From NCBI RefSeq assembly GCF_900143525.1, contig NZ_FREZ01000023.1, forward strand, positions 4,464-38,936: DNA of 34,473 nt, read 5' to 3'. Shown here piece by piece: positions 8,007-16,428 of the stretch. The notes below the pieces were generated by a model. It saw only the letters and a program-made list of their open reading frames with translations, searched no databases and had not been told where the DNA came from. Origin of the DNA: Ruegeria sp. Alg231-54. GTDB lineage: Bacteria > Pseudomonadota > Alphaproteobacteria > Rhodobacterales > Rhodobacteraceae. The first letter of the stretch is position 1. Each line of letters begins with the position of its first letter. The position numbers were made by a program, and so were the translations under genes.

Positions 8007-8255
8007 ATGGGATTGAAAAAACTTGCCGAAAAAATGGTCGAGTACAACTCGCGTCTTGAGGCAGGCAAAGCGGAGAAAATTAAATCCAGCCATGTTCAAA
8101 AAGTACTCAAGAAGCTGCGTAGGAAGGCAGCAGATCTTGAGGCCGAAATTCATATGGAGAAGAATTCTGATAGGAAAGCCAGGCTGGTTCGAAAACTCGG
8201 AACAGCGCACGAGAGCGTCAAACGGGCGGAGTGGCTATTGAGGGAGATCGACTAA
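8007..8255 (+). CDS. Small charged coiled-coil protein, function unknown
   Basis: 82 residues starting MGLKKLAEKMVEYNSRLEAG. The protein is rich in Lys, Arg and Glu, has no membrane segment, and long stretches (about 15-75) have heptad-like spacing typical of a coiled coil. The start at 8007 has GGGAGG 8 nt upstream; an in-frame ATG at 7968 lacks such a site. It lies 40 bp after the phosphate cotransporter, so the two probably share a transcript. It might contact the helical PhoU-like tail of the transporter, but that is only a guess from position. Confidence 0.65.
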   Translation: MGLKKLAEKMVEYNSRLEAGKAEKIKSSHVQKVLKKLRRKAADLEAEIHMEKNSDRKARLVRKLGTAHESVKRAEWLLREID

Positions 8256-8298
8256 TACGCTGGTCCTGCCTTTAGAAATTGGTTTGAGGCGTGCTGAG

Positions 8299-9116
8299 GG
8301 CCTTGTCAGAGTAACTTGACTTGAGCGGGGCAGGGCGGTTGCGTAGCGTTCGACCATGACCAAACCTGCCTCATTCAAATACTTCAAAACCAGTCCTGAA
8401 ATCATCCGTCTGGCGGTCATGTTGTATATCCGGTTTCCGCTTTCGTTTCGGAATGTCGAAGATCTCCTTCACGAGCGCGGGATCGATGTGAGCCATGAAA
8501 CTGTCCGCTACTGGTGGAACAGGTTCGGTCCGATGTTTGCTTCTGAGATCCGAAGAAAGCGGGTGCAGCAACTGCGTGCATTCTCGAAATGGAAGTGGCA
8601 CGTAGACGAGGTTTTTGTGAAGGTGAATGGCAAGAGACATTATCTGTGGCGAGCCGTAGATCATGAAGGTGAAGTGCTTGAAGCCGTCGTTACTAAACGC
8701 CGGAACAAAGCTGCGGCATTGAAATTTCTCAAGAAATTGATGAAGCGCCATGGCTGTGCCGAAGAAATCGTTACCGACCGTTTTGCGTCTTACAAAGCAG
8801 CGCTAGGAGAATTGGGTGCGCTCGAAAAGCAAAAGACGGGCAGGTGGCTCAACAACCGCGTTGAGAATTCACACCTCCCATTTCGACGAAGAGAACGAGC
8901 CATGCAACGTTTCCGGCGCATGCGAAGTTTGCAGAAATTCGCCGCCGTCCATTCCTCTGTCTACAACCATTTCAACCAGGAAAGATCGCTCTCCAGCCGA
9001 GACACCTTCAAGCTGACACGCACCGCCGCTCTTGCCGAGTGGCGCGAACTTGGCGCGGAATAAAGGGCAGCGTCACTGGCCCAACAGAGACGAGTTCGAA
9101 TTCGTCTGACAGCACC
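8299..9116 (+). mobile_element. IS6-family insertion sequence, copy B (complete, diverged)
   Basis: 818 bp. Left end GGCCTTGTCAGAG and right end (read inward) GGTGCTGTCAGACG form the terminal repeats. It has the same architecture as copy A, but the transposase differs at many residues, so it is a separate IS of the same subgroup rather than a recent duplicate. Flanking 8-mers GTGCTGAG and TTTGCTAC do not match. Its right end is 20 bp from the stop codon of the serine hydrolase gene that ends the catabolic locus. Confidence 0.9.
8356..9063 (+). CDS. IS6-family transposase (copy B)
   Basis: 235 residues and intact. The triad is Asp84 (WHVDEVF), Asp141 (IVTDRFASY) and Glu170 (NNRVENSH), again followed by FRRRERAM. 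The same residue numbers as copy A show no insertions or deletions between the two proteins despite clear sequence divergence. Nothing indicates loss of function. Confidence 0.92.
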   Translation: MTKPASFKYFKTSPEIIRLAVMLYIRFPLSFRNVEDLLHERGIDVSHETVRYWWNRFGPMFASEIRRKRVQQLRAFSKWKWHVDEVFVKVNGKRHYLWRAVDHEGEVLEAVVTKRRNKAAALKFLKKLMKRHGCAEEIVTDRFASYKAALGELGALEKQKTGRWLNNRVENSHLPFRRRERAMQRFRRMRSLQKFAAVHSSVYNHFNQERSLSSRDTFKLTRTAALAEWRELGAE

Positions 9117-9136
9117 TTTGCTACTATACCTGAATC

Positions 9137-10288
9137 CTATGCGGTTTCGGCGCAGCAGACGTGTCGCAGAACCTGCGCGACGTTGCTCATGAAGGTGTCA
9201 TCATAGCCGGCGTCGTTTTCGAGAACGCTCAGGAACGCGCATGACGTGCCAGTGACCGTGTCCACCATCAGGAACTGGCCACCGTAACCGGCATGCGCAA
9301 CCACCCGTCCGTCGGTCATGATATGGTTGGAGTAGCGCAGCCATTCTTTTGGCGGTGTCAGAGATGGTGCTGAGCGGGTCAGGCTTTGGCGGAGGAAACT
9401 TGCATTGGCACATGCGTTTCCAGACAGATCAAGACCGCCGCGCGCAAGAAATAGGCCAAACCGTGCGAGATCCCGAGCACTCAGGCAACCCCCACCGGAA
9501 AAGGCAGGGAAACCATCTTTGCTCAGGCTGATGTGAAAGGCGCCCTCGTAACCAACGGCATCTGCAATCCGTTCAATTTGTGCTGTAAGTGGGACGGGGC
9601 AAACCTGCGCTGCGATCAATGTCAGCACATCTGTGTTGGCCGACTTGTACTCCGCTACTGTTCGCGCCTCTGTCTCTCTGAACCCCCTAATTCTGGAAGC
9701 AAAGTCCTTGAGCGAGATTTCCTCCTGATCCTCGGTGGGTAGGCGCCAGCCCAGGGCAATCTCTTCATCATAGCAATCCGCATGCGGGTCATCATAGTCT
9801 TCGGTAAAATCATTGCTGACTGCCATATCCAGGAGAGCCTGAACGTTAGCCTCGCGGTAGCCAGATCCAATATCGGGCAAATACTGTGCAACCTTTGCGT
9901 CAGGCGAGACGAACCCTTGGCCGATCAACTGTCCCATAATCAGGTGAATGTGCAGTTTTGTAATGGATTGGATCGAATGCGGTCGGTCTGTCCCAAAATC
10001 TGGTGCGGCCTGTTCCATGATCACCTGCCCGTCCCGTAGGCAGCAAAACGCAGAGAAGGCGGGATGTGCCAGAAGGTCCGCCAACGCGGGCACGGTTGCT
10101 GTCAGGTCCTGGTGGGCCTCTTCGAGCATCAACACATTTCGCGAACGCACCATCAGAGTGCGTCGGAACAGGCGGTGCGCGTTGTGAAATCCATGGCGGC
10201 GGTGGGCAGGCTGATTCCAACGCTGCTTGTTGTCTGGCCCCACGGTCAGATCGGGGTTGGGGGCTACCTTCAACCTGCTCATGTGCAA
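9137..10288 (-). CDS. Serine hydrolase of the beta-lactamase / penicillin-binding-protein fold
   Basis: 383-residue protein. The SxxK motif is Ser108-Ile-Thr-Lys111, the second motif is Tyr214-Lys-Ser216 (YxS/N type), and the KTG-equivalent is His332-Ala-Gly334. These match class C-like esterases and peptidases (Pfam Beta-lactamase family) such as EstB or 6-aminohexanoate-dimer hydrolase, not antibiotic beta-lactamases in particular. No signal peptide is visible, so it is probably cytoplasmic. It overlaps the upstream acyl-CoA synthetase gene by 10 bp and ends the long minus-strand operon, so it likely hydrolyses an ester, amide or lactone intermediate of the pathway. The first 45 residues are Arg/His-rich and may include a mis-assigned start; an ATG in codon 46 (MVRSRNV) is an alternative. 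Confidence 0.82.
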   Translation of the reverse strand: MHMSRLKVAPNPDLTVGPDNKQRWNQPAHRRHGFHNAHRLFRRTLMVRSRNVLMLEEAHQDLTATVPALADLLAHPAFSAFCCLRDGQVIMEQAAPDFGTDRPHSIQSITKLHIHLIMGQLIGQGFVSPDAKVAQYLPDIGSGYREANVQALLDMAVSNDFTEDYDDPHADCYDEEIALGWRLPTEDQEEISLKDFASRIRGFRETEARTVAEYKSANTDVLTLIAAQVCPVPLTAQIERIADAVGYEGAFHISLSKDGFPAFSGGGCLSARDLARFGLFLARGGLDLSGNACANASFLRQSLTRSAPSLTPPKEWLRYSNHIMTDGRVVAHAGYGGQFLMVDTVTGTSCAFLSVLENDAGYDDTFMSNVAQVLRHVCCAETA

Positions 10289-12369
10289 TTCTCGTGGATC
10301 AACGCGTCGACGGCGACAACGTGGTCAGCATAGACAAACATCGGATTGATCTCAATTTCGCTGACCTTTTCGCGGGCCTGCAGGAAAGCATCACAAAGGT
10401 CGTTCAGCACGGTGACCACCTTGTTTATATCGGCGCGTGGACGGCCTCGAAAGCCTTCCAACAGGTGAAAAATCTTGAGCGATTTCAGAGCACTGGCGAT
10501 ATCGTCCTGCGTGGAGGGCAGAAGGACCGTTGTGGCATCCCCAACCAGTTCGGTCAAAACTCCGCCACTGCCCAGCACCAGTGCTGCGCCAAACTGCGGG
10601 TCATTGCGCAAGGTGACAATCATCTCTGCAACAGGCGTGGGCGACATGGCCTCAATCAGGTAGCTATCGCTCACGGCCTGCTTATCATAGGCAGTGACAG
10701 CCGTGTTCATTTGATCAAGTGCTTGCTTTAACGCGGCGCCATCGGCAATGCCCAGAGCAACCGCGCCTGCCTCACTCTTGTGGGCCAGCCGGGTAGACAT
10801 CATCTTGAGCGCGACCGGATAGCCGATCTTTTTTGCGGCCACCTCGGCTTTTTGAGCCGTCGTTGTCCGGCCCGAAGGGACCGTGAAACCGCGCTCTGCA
10901 AGCCAGGCCTTGCCCGCGTCCTCAGTCAGCATGCCGAGTGAGCCAGGCGGGGTTCCGGCAATCAGTGGCTCCGGCCTTGTCGCCAGAATGCGATTACGTC
11001 GCGCGGCCCAAATGCTGGCGCTTTGCATGGCGTTGAGCGTTTCGTGAATGCCCTGCATCGGCGCGACTCCGATCGAGATCAGATAACGGCGGGTGACCTT
11101 GTCCAGATTCTCCGGCAGGGTCGCACAAATCGCTGCCGGGATTCCGCGATCGCAGGCAGCCTGTGCAAAGGCGCTGGCATCGTTTTGGTAATAGATCTTG
11201 GAGGCATCTAGCCCTTCTGCAGGATAGTCCTGCACCAGAACTGCCGCTTCGGCCCCTACGGCGTCCATCGCTTTGACGAAGACCGGATAGGTCAATTCGG
11301 CCTGCCCCCAGATCGGTGTGGTGTAATCCAGCGGGTTTGACACTGTTGCGATGTCTGGCAGCAGATCCACCAGGGCCGCATGCTCCGTTGCGCGGACAGC
11401 CGAGAACGTGAGCCCGATCTTTTCCGCGTGATCGGCCAGCATCGTCGCGCCGCCCCCCGAACAGGTGAAACCCGCAACGCTTGGCCCCTTGGGCGCGCCG
11501 ACCACACAAAGGTACTTCAGCGTTTCCAGAAACTGCGCGGGGCTGGTGACACTGATCACGCCCGTGCGCGCAAACAACGCCTCATAGAGCGCGTCTGACC
11601 CCGACAGCGATCCCGTGTGACTGACAGTCAGAGCCGCGCCGATTGAAGAGCTGCCTGTCTTGAGCGCAACCACAGCCACGCCTCGCTCAATGGCTTTCAG
11701 GGCGGCGCGTTCAAAGGCGGGAATATCTTGAAGGCCCTCAATATGCAGCCCGATAGCACGCACTGCCGGGTCATCAGCGAAGGCGTCAAGAAAGTCCTCT
11801 AACCCCAGAACCGCCTGATTGCCTGCCGATACCATGTATGCCAGTGGCAAGGAGCGCGCAGACATGGTGATGTCAGAGGAAAACATGCCCGATTGGGTGA
11901 CAATCGCTGCACCGTAACCGGGTGACCAGCCACCGTGTTCGAAAGACCAAAGTGCTACGTTGTCGATGTAGTTGATCAAACCGTAACAATTGGGACCGAT
12001 GAGGGCCATGTCACCGGTTGCCTCGATCAGCGCCTGTTCTGCCGCCGCATCGCCGGTTTCCTTGAATCCTGCAGAAAAACAGACCACGCCACCGACGCCC
12101 ATCTCAGCCAATTCGCCCAATGCGGCGACAATACCACCTGCGGGAATGGCCAGATAGACAGCATCAGGCGCTTCAGGCAGATCAGCGATACAGGGCACGC
12201 AAGGCACCCCCTTCAGATCTGTTCGCCTGGGGTTCACCGCCCACATTTGCCCTGCAAACCCACGCCTGCGCGCCTCTCTTACGGCAATGGTCGCATCCCG
12301 CCCGCCGATAAAAGCGATGGAGCGCGGCTTGAGAAGCCGCTCAAAGTTGGCGCGTCTCTTTGGGGTCAT
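10279..12369 (-). CDS. NDP-forming acyl-CoA synthetase (acetate-CoA ligase family)
   Basis: 696 residues with the order CoA-binding Rossmann domain (about 5-130, SIAFIGGRD), succinyl-CoA-ligase-like domains (about 145-440) and ATP-grasp domain (about 465-696). The phosphohistidine motif VSHTGSLSGSD places the catalytic His at 251. The ATP-grasp part shows YPVALKMMS and the late EIEINPMFV. Enzymes of this family convert a carboxylic acid, CoA and ATP to acyl-CoA, ADP and phosphate. Its start overlaps the acyl-CoA dehydrogenase stop (ATGA) and its end overlaps the serine hydrolase, so the three are co-translated. It probably activates the pathway substrate or an intermediate before dehydrogenation. 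Confidence 0.9.
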   Translation of the reverse strand: MTPKRRANFERLLKPRSIAFIGGRDATIAVREARRRGFAGQMWAVNPRRTDLKGVPCVPCIADLPEAPDAVYLAIPAGGIVAALGELAEMGVGGVVCFSAGFKETGDAAAEQALIEATGDMALIGPNCYGLINYIDNVALWSFEHGGWSPGYGAAIVTQSGMFSSDITMSARSLPLAYMVSAGNQAVLGLEDFLDAFADDPAVRAIGLHIEGLQDIPAFERAALKAIERGVAVVALKTGSSSIGAALTVSHTGSLSGSDALYEALFARTGVISVTSPAQFLETLKYLCVVGAPKGPSVAGFTCSGGGATMLADHAEKIGLTFSAVRATEHAALVDLLPDIATVSNPLDYTTPIWGQAELTYPVFVKAMDAVGAEAAVLVQDYPAEGLDASKIYYQNDASAFAQAACDRGIPAAICATLPENLDKVTRRYLISIGVAPMQGIHETLNAMQSASIWAARRNRILATRPEPLIAGTPPGSLGMLTEDAGKAWLAERGFTVPSGRTTTAQKAEVAAKKIGYPVALKMMSTRLAHKSEAGAVALGIADGAALKQALDQMNTAVTAYDKQAVSDSYLIEAMSPTPVAEMIVTLRNDPQFGAALVLGSGGVLTELVGDATTVLLPSTQDDIASALKSLKIFHLLEGFRGRPRADINKVVTVLNDLCDAFLQAREKVSEIEINPMFVYADHVVAVDALIHENCT

Positions 12370-13526
12370 GCACCCAGGGGCCGCAGGATGGAGCGTGTGA
12401 TGATGTGGCGTTGAATTTCAGAGGTGCCGTCCCAGATCCGCTCAAGTCGGCTGTCGCGCCAGAAGCGTTGGATCGGCATTTCCTCCATCAGCCCCATGCC
12501 ACCGTAGATCTGCACCGCATCATCGGCGATCTTGCCCAGCATTTCTGAACAAAAGACCTTGATCATCGCCGCATCCGCATCGCTCATCACGCCCTGTTCG
12601 GCTCGCGCCACGGCGTCTTTGACCATTAGGTCGGCTGCGCGCAATCCAATAGCGCCATCTGCAAGCCGGAAACCGGTGGCCTGAAACGCCCCGATGGGTT
12701 TGCCAAACTGCTTTCGGGACGCGGCCCATTCGGTGGCCATCTCCAGTATGCGCTCCGCCTTGCCACAACAGGTCGCCCCCACCCAGATGCGCCCCATGCC
12801 CAGCCATTTGCCAGAGAGTTCAAGACCACGCCCTTCTTCCCCCAGCACCTGCCCCGGACCAAGGCGCACATTATCGAAGTGCAGTTCAAACGTCTTGTAG
12901 CCGCGATAGCTGACACATTTGGTGCCTTCGCGGCAGTCAAAGCCCGGTGTGCCAACGTCCACCAAAAAGGCCGTCACCCGTTTGCGCGGTCCACGTGGCG
13001 TTTCGTCAGCACCCGTCGCAGCAAAAACGATCGCAAAATCGGGCATACAGGGGCCAGAGATGAAATGCTTTGAACCATTCAGGATCCAGTCATCTCCATC
13101 CCGCCGGGCGTTGGTTTTCATACCCATTACGTCCGACCCCGCGTCCGGTTCCGTCAGGGCGAACAACTCTCGTTTTTCACCGCGCACCGCGGGGAAAAGG
13201 TAACGTTCGCGCTGATCGCCCTCGCAAGCCATGAGCAGTTCCGTGGGACGCGCAGCCCAGCTTTGCAGGGCATGGCTGGTCTTGCCGTACTCGCGTTCAA
13301 TCAAGGACATAGGCCCGTAACCAAGGCCTCCGCCCCCGACCTCTTCGGGCAAGTTGCAGGCAAACAGTCCCAACTCCTGGGCCTTCGCCTCAATCTGACG
13401 GCCAATCTCTTCGGGGACATAGCCCATCTGGTCCACTTCCTCCTCGTGTGGATACATTTCTGTTTCCACAAAGCGGCGGACGGTGCTGATCAGCAGGTCG
13501 GTTTCAACACTGGCTTCCATGTTCAT
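12366..13526 (-). CDS. Acyl-CoA dehydrogenase
   Basis: 386-residue FAD enzyme of the acyl-CoA dehydrogenase family. It has FALTEPDAGSD (about 122-132, flavin/substrate contact), the FLVDVGTPGF beta domain, SRKQFGKPIGAFQA (270-283), VQIYGGMGLMEEMPIQRFWRD (338-358) and the C-terminal RIWDGTSEIQR. The residue at the usual catalytic glutamate position (MCAD Glu376, YEGT) is Asp366, and the alternative position used in isovaleryl-CoA dehydrogenase (LER) is Gly here (LGMGR). A strong AAAGGAGG precedes the ATG. In a carnitine-like route it would make the alpha-beta double bond of a betaine acyl-CoA, feeding the CaiD-like hydratase. The aspartate may tune substrate choice. Confidence 0.92.
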   Translation of the reverse strand: MNMEASVETDLLISTVRRFVETEMYPHEEEVDQMGYVPEEIGRQIEAKAQELGLFACNLPEEVGGGGLGYGPMSLIEREYGKTSHALQSWAARPTELLMACEGDQRERYLFPAVRGEKRELFALTEPDAGSDVMGMKTNARRDGDDWILNGSKHFISGPCMPDFAIVFAATGADETPRGPRKRVTAFLVDVGTPGFDCREGTKCVSYRGYKTFELHFDNVRLGPGQVLGEEGRGLELSGKWLGMGRIWVGATCCGKAERILEMATEWAASRKQFGKPIGAFQATGFRLADGAIGLRAADLMVKDAVARAEQGVMSDADAAMIKVFCSEMLGKIADDAVQIYGGMGLMEEMPIQRFWRDSRLERIWDGTSEIQRHIITRSILRPLGA

Positions 13527-13538
13527 AAGGCGCCTCCT

Positions 13539-14336
13539 TTATGGGGCTTCGGACTTGTCGTTACGACGGGACATGATCGAAAAGATCACGAAGGCAATAA
13601 GCGTGATGGCGATCAACACCACAGCGGCGGCGGCTACCGTCGGATCGGTGTTTTCGCGGATGCCGTTCCACATGCGACGCGGCAGGGTGTAGACGGTGTA
13701 TTTGGAGATGAACAGCGTCACGACAATTTCATCCCAGCTGAGAATGAAGGCAAAAAGCGCTCCGGCAAAGACCCCCGGTTTGATTGAGGGCAGGATCACC
13801 AGGCGCATTGTGGTCCAGTTCGAAGCACCAAGGTTCTTGGAGGCTTGTTCCAATTTGGGATCAAAGGTCGCCAGCGAGGCGCTGACTGTGATCAGCACCA
13901 TGGGGGCTGCCAAGATCGTATGCGCGAGGATCAGCCCGGCGTAGCTGTCCAACAGGCCAAGCGGGATCCACAGTCGATAGAACGCCATGGCAGAAATGAT
14001 CTGCGGGATGATCAGCGGCAGCAGCAGGAAGGCGCGCATCAGCTCGGAATACTTTGAGGATACCCGCCACAGGCCAATGGCACAGAGCGTGCCAAGGAAT
14101 GTTGCCAGCAGTGAGGTCGAGACTGCGATCACGCCACTTTGGAAAAAGCTCGACAGCCATTCCTCGGAAGTGAACAGCTTTTGAAAATGGCGCAGGGACA
14201 ATTCGCCCTTTGGCATAGACAGAAAACGCTTTGGCGTCAGTGACACGGGAATGGCGATCAGCGCGGGCGTCACCAGAAACAGCAACAAAACCCATGCGCC
14301 CACGCGGTTGAACTTGGAGAACAGACCTGATGTCAT
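13539..14336 (-). CDS. ABC transporter permease, PotC-like
   Basis: 265-residue inner-membrane permease of the polyamine/spermidine-type import family. About six membrane segments are visible, and the cytoplasmic EAA loop reads EQASKNLGASNWTTMRLVIL, which contacts the ATPase. I start at the ATG at 14336 (MTSGLFSKFN) because it overlaps the PotB-like stop by 4 bp; the longer frame to 14447 encodes a non-hydrophobic tail that is a shadow of the upstream gene. The stop lies 12 bp before the acyl-CoA dehydrogenase start. Confidence 0.9.
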   Translation of the reverse strand: MTSGLFSKFNRVGAWVLLLFLVTPALIAIPVSLTPKRFLSMPKGELSLRHFQKLFTSEEWLSSFFQSGVIAVSTSLLATFLGTLCAIGLWRVSSKYSELMRAFLLLPLIIPQIISAMAFYRLWIPLGLLDSYAGLILAHTILAAPMVLITVSASLATFDPKLEQASKNLGASNWTTMRLVILPSIKPGVFAGALFAFILSWDEIVVTLFISKYTVYTLPRRMWNGIRENTDPTVAAAAVVLIAITLIAFVIFSIMSRRNDKSEAP

Positions 14337-15181
14337 CGTGCAGCCCCCCCAAACACGGTGCTGAGCTTCATGAAACGCGACATGATCCACAGCATCGCCA
14401 GAACGCCCGTCAGCATGATTGCCGCCAGCATCGCGGCTGTGCCCCACTTCAGGGTGACCAGCAATTGCACAGAAATGTACTCTGCCACCATGAGCACTTT
14501 GCCACCGCCTAATACGGCAGGGGTGACGTAAAACCCAAGGCTCAGGATGAAGACCAGCAGGGTCGAAGCCACCAACCCTGGCAGGGTCAGTGGCAGGTAA
14601 ATGCGCCAGAAGGTCTGCGTGCTGCTGGCGCCCAGATTGCGCGAGGCATCCATCACACGCGTATCAAGCGATTGCATCGAGACCAGCAGTGGCAGTACCG
14701 CATAGGGGATCATGTAATGCACCATGCCGATCAGCACGCCCAACTCATTGCGCATAAAGGCGATGGGCTCGGCAATCAGTCCAATGTTTTCCAGCGTACC
14801 GTTCACCAACCCTTTGCGCCCCAGCAGCATCAGCCAGCTAAAAGTGCGCACAAGGATGGAAATCCAAAAGGACACAAGAAGCAACGTCAGCATGTAGTTC
14901 TTCTGGCGTTGGTGGCAGTGCACCATGGCATAGGCGATGGAATAGCCTAGCGTGACACTGAACATCGTGGTGATGATGCAGATGCGCACCGTAGTCCAGA
15001 CAATGCGGATCAGCGCATCGCTTTCCGCCAGTTTGGCGTAATTACTCAATCCAGGTTCCGGGTCCGTGACGCTGAGCCACAGGATGTTCAGGATCGGCCC
15101 CAGATAGAGCGCTATGACCATCAGCATCAAAGGTGCGATGATCAGCCAGCCGGGGTGGATATGTCGGGTGAAGGCTTGCAT
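14333..15181 (-). CDS. ABC transporter permease, PotB-like
   Basis: 282 residues with six predicted membrane segments and the EAA-type loop DASRNLGASSTQTFWRIYLP. It forms the second half of the transmembrane channel with the PotC-like protein. The first residues (MQAFTRHIHPGWLIIAP) lead straight into a membrane helix. AGGAC precedes the ATG. It is separated from the binding-protein gene by 62 bp that hold a strong hairpin, a usual way to give the binding protein higher expression than the permeases. Confidence 0.92.
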   Translation of the reverse strand: MQAFTRHIHPGWLIIAPLMLMVIALYLGPILNILWLSVTDPEPGLSNYAKLAESDALIRIVWTTVRICIITTMFSVTLGYSIAYAMVHCHQRQKNYMLTLLLVSFWISILVRTFSWLMLLGRKGLVNGTLENIGLIAEPIAFMRNELGVLIGMVHYMIPYAVLPLLVSMQSLDTRVMDASRNLGASSTQTFWRIYLPLTLPGLVASTLLVFILSLGFYVTPAVLGGGKVLMVAEYISVQLLVTLKWGTAAMLAAIMLTGVLAMLWIMSRFMKLSTVFGGAAR

Positions 15182-15205
15182 GAAATGTCCTGGGCCAAAT
15201 CGATG

Positions 15206-15231
15206 GCCGCCCGCAGGAAGACACGGGCGGC
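15206..15231 (-). promoter_or_regulatory. Hairpin between the binding-protein and permease genes
   Basis: Perfect 8-bp GC-only stem: GCCGCCCG (15206-15213) and CGGGCGGC (15224-15231) with a 10-nt loop. There is no T run after it, so it probably acts as a 3' stability element or partial attenuator for the solute-binding-protein message rather than a full terminator. Confidence 0.55.
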
Positions 15232-15243
15232 TATCAGGCGTGT

Positions 15244-16350
15244 TTAGCTGATCGCCTCAAGGAAGGCGTTCACCGCATCACCGCCGTTTTTCCCCCACCA
15301 GTCGGGATCGTTATAAACGATTTTGTCGATGTTCATTGCCGAGGTGATCGCATAAGGCTGCTGATCTTCGGGGATCTGGCCGAAGGCTTCGGGGTTAGAG
15401 GGCGTCATACCAAGGCAATCAAGCAGCGCCAGCTGTGCAGGCACCTCTTGCGCTGTGGCGATGAAGTCCATTACGGCCGCACCTGCGGGGTTGCCCTTGG
15501 GCACGATATAGGCCCCCGGCATCGCCATGGCCTGATTGTTCACCAGCTTGTAGCGCCCATCGGTGTCATTTTCGATGTTACGTCCCCGGTTCTGCCAGAC
15601 CATGCCGAGCGAGACTTCGCCATTCACTACCATGGAATGCGCCTCGGACCCTGAGCCCCAGTAAAGGCTGTTGTCCTTGATCGATTTGATCTTGGCGAGG
15701 GCGCGATCCATGTCCAACGGGTAAAGCGCATCGCCCGCAACGCCATCCGCCATAAGTGCTGCTTCGAGCGAGCCATTGGCCCATTTGTACAGCGAGCGCA
15801 TGCCCGGGAATTTGGCGGTATCAAAGAAATCCGCCCAGTTCTGCGGGGGATTATCGCCATAGGCTTCGGTGTCATAGACAAAGGCATAGCCATAAAGGAT
15901 GATCGAAACCCCATATTCCAGCGCATAGCCTGGCAGGGTCTTTTCCTTGGAAACAACAGAGTAATCAATTGGTTCCAGATGGCCTGTTGGCCCAAGGGAC
16001 ACGGCATTGAAAAGGTCTGCGTCCGCAACGTCGGCAGTGACATTGCCGCTGTCGACCATTTCCTTGATCTTGCCTTCCAGAGGGCCGGAGGTGTCAAATT
16101 TCAGTCCCTTGCCAGTCTTGGCGGTGAAGGCATCGCCAATGGCGGAGCCGTGGCATTCTTCAGACTGGCCACCCCAGTTCCACATCACCACGTGATCAGC
16201 AGCGGCTTCGGCATCACCTGCCATCACGGCGCTCATCGCCACGCCCGAGGCACCACAAAGCGCCAGGAACGTGCGGCGATCCATGCGGCCTTTCTTGTAG
16301 GCCTGCGCGCTGTCTTGCAGCATCTCTTTCTTGAATTGTCTATCGTGCAT
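15244..16350 (-). CDS. ABC transporter solute-binding protein, PotD-like, Tat-exported
   Basis: 368-residue periplasmic binding protein of the spermidine/putrescine-type cluster. The leader carries a twin-arginine motif (MDRRTFLALCG, Arg25-Arg26) and an AxA site around 49-51 (AEAAA), so export by Tat is likely. The mature part starts VVMWNWGGQSEE and has YGVSIILYGYAFVYDTEAYG and FPGMRSLYKWANG, as in family members. I chose the ATG at 16350 because AGGAGG lies 6 nt before it. The ligand is unknown. Aromatic residues that could form a box for a quaternary amine are frequent (WNWGG, WGSGSEAH, WWGKNGG), but only a structure could tell. Confidence 0.92.
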   Translation of the reverse strand: MHDRQFKKEMLQDSAQAYKKGRMDRRTFLALCGASGVAMSAVMAGDAEAAADHVVMWNWGGQSEECHGSAIGDAFTAKTGKGLKFDTSGPLEGKIKEMVDSGNVTADVADADLFNAVSLGPTGHLEPIDYSVVSKEKTLPGYALEYGVSIILYGYAFVYDTEAYGDNPPQNWADFFDTAKFPGMRSLYKWANGSLEAALMADGVAGDALYPLDMDRALAKIKSIKDNSLYWGSGSEAHSMVVNGEVSLGMVWQNRGRNIENDTDGRYKLVNNQAMAMPGAYIVPKGNPAGAAVMDFIATAQEVPAQLALLDCLGMTPSNPEAFGQIPEDQQPYAITSAMNIDKIVYNDPDWWGKNGGDAVNAFLEAIS

Positions 16351-16428
16351 TTTCATCCTCCTATTGGGTTCGGGAGTTCCCGGACTTTTGCTCAATGGCA
16401 CCTTTTGGCGGCACACGTTTTTGGGGCT

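Noticed and set aside
5000..9124. Target-site duplications around the IS6 copies
   Set aside because: The 8-mers flanking A (CAAATTCC/GCTTTTTC) and B (GTGCTGAG/TTTGCTAC) do not match each other in any outer pairing.
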